A DNA stretch of 6,559 nt from a bacterium. Lineage in GTDB: Bacteria; Krumholzibacteriota; Krumholzibacteriia; Krumholzibacteriales; WJIX01. Of this stretch, positions 6,144 to 6,559 are shown piece after piece; within the stretch, counting starts at the first letter, position 1, and each line of letters opens with the position of its first letter. Made by a program: the position numbers and the translations under genes. The notes under the pieces were generated by a model, which worked only from the letters and a program-made list of their open reading frames with translations, did no database searches and was not told where the DNA came from. Location: positions 1 through 6,559 of the forward strand of contig JAGHBT010000257.1 in NCBI GenBank assembly GCA_021160845.1, in the 5' to 3' direction.

Positions 6144-6437
6144 ATGGTTGTGGAAATGTGCAGAAAGTTTATTTGTGAAAGTAAGAAAATTGATGATTTG
6201 TGATATCTTATCGATATTTAATGTAACTAATTTGTGTATGGAGTCGTATAATGATATACAACATCGGCTTTCGGCAGTGTTGCGTATGGTTATGGGGGTA
6301 GTTGGTATGTTGTTGCCGCTCAATAATCATCTATATGCTGTTGATTTTCGGCAATATTGAGAAACGCCATGTTTTTTTATATTTCAATCATCAGTTTGTA
6401 AGTTTAGAATTTAGAAACAGATGGAAAGAGAGTGGAT
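6144..6437. other. AT-rich intergenic region between the tonB terminator and the TolC-like gene
   Basis: Including the terminator, about 360 bases after tonB hold no convincing gene. An open frame from TTG 6148 to 6360 lacks a ribosome site and familiar content. A small inverted repeat, ATATC (6203-6207) with GATAT (6213-6217), could be an operator but is short. TAGAAT at 6405-6410 resembles a -10 element 27 bases before the next gene, without a good -35; TTGAGA (6357-6362) and TATATT (6378-6383) form another weak pair with a short 15-base spacer. The new gene must have its own promoter somewhere here because the terminator isolates it from tonB. Confidence 0.5.
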
Positions 6438-6559
6438 ATGGAACGAATTTTGTTTTTTAATGGGAAGATCGTATCAATATTTCTTTTAATTTTGGCTATA
6501 TCTCTTGGAGGAGTTTATGCTACTGAAGTCGAGACATTGTCTCTCGATGAATGTATAAA
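6438..6559 (+). CDS. Probable TolC-family outer-membrane efflux protein, N-terminus only (3' partial)
   Basis: Forty codons are visible before the window ends. The start has MERILFFNGK, a hydrophobic core (11-26) and GVYA at 25-28, a good signal peptide cleaved before TEVE. The mature protein opens with ETLSLDECIK, matching the start of TolC/outer-membrane-factor proteins (typically LSLDEAI-x-LAL-x-NN). These form trimeric channels for RND or ABC efflux or type I secretion. The ATG at 6438 is preceded by a modest AAAGAGAG (6425-6432). An in-frame GTG at 6432 would leave no room for a ribosome site, and an in-frame TAG lies at 6405. Efflux partners would be expected to the right of the window. 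The call rests on the signal peptide and about ten mature residues, so it is tentative. Confidence 0.65.
   Translation, partial: MERILFFNGKIVSIFLLILAISLGGVYATEVETLSLDECI

Noticed and set aside
6063..6323. 86-codon minus-strand frame overlapping the end of tonB and the terminator.
   Set aside because: It runs through the terminator stem and into tonB, and its product shows no family features.
6148..6360. 70-codon + strand open frame after the tonB terminator, starting at TTG (internal ATG at 6238).
   Set aside because: No Shine-Dalgarno before either start and no recognisable domain. The region is AT-rich, where frames of this length arise by chance. A faint signal-like stretch near its end is not enough.
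6357..6410. Weak promoter-like pairs before the TolC-like gene (TTGAGA/TATATT, and TAGAAT alone).
   Set aside because: Spacing of 15 bases or lack of a good -35 makes each unconvincing in AT-rich DNA. Mentioned in the intergenic entry only.
1..6559. Searched for tRNA, rRNA, CRISPR arrays, insertion sequences and attachment sites.
   Set aside because: No cloverleaf-like block, no regularly spaced repeats, no transposase or integrase frame and no terminal inverted repeats were seen.

Overview
This window comes from a Gram-negative bacterium with an outer membrane. Three things point to the Fibrobacteres-Chlorobi-Bacteroidetes (FCB) side of the tree, probably an uncultured candidate phylum: a large secreted protein with a type IX-like C-terminal sorting domain, a PorV/UPF0164-type outer-membrane protein next to it, and an ExbB with an added N-terminal periplasmic segment. 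That placement is an inference from protein families; the sequence alone does not fix the phylum. All genes supported here are on the + strand, and the DNA is moderately AT-rich.

Layout. (1) From the left edge to 2467 lies a large exported protein whose start is probably just outside the window. It has Asp-rich calcium-binding-like repeats, a fibronectin III-like region and a C-terminal sorting/FlgD-like domain. (2) At 2491-3447, behind a near-perfect Shine-Dalgarno, is a PorV/PorQ-family beta-barrel. Genes 1 and 2 look like one transcription unit. (3) The gap 3448-3727 is AT-rich and holds a good sigma70-type promoter candidate (TTGACA, 17 bases, TATTTT). (4) At 3728-6076 is a compact TonB energy-transduction operon: exbB, exbD1, exbD2, tonB, with 13-15 bases between genes. 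It ends in a textbook rho-independent terminator at 6117-6143. (5) A gap follows with no convincing gene. (6) At 6438 a new gene begins and runs off the right edge. Its signal peptide and LSLDECIK motif suggest a TolC-family outer-membrane efflux protein.

How the genes work together. ExbB and the ExbD proteins form the proton-driven inner-membrane motor, which TonB couples to outer-membrane receptors. No receptor lies in the window. The PorV-like barrel and its neighbour suggest a type IX-like secretion and surface-display pair, but no core T9SS genes are visible, so that link is only suggested.

The most interesting feature is exbD1. Its reading frame is broken in the middle of the periplasmic domain, and the rest of a perfectly ordinary ExbD continues in the -1 frame. 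The break coincides with a heptamer, A AAG GGG (4822-4828), of the classical -1 slippery form X XXY YYZ. A programmed frameshift, a recent one-base loss in a G run, a sequence error, or a coupled restart at an overlapping TTGA are all possible. The sequence alone cannot decide between them. The rest of the window is conventional, and I see no convincing wholly new system.
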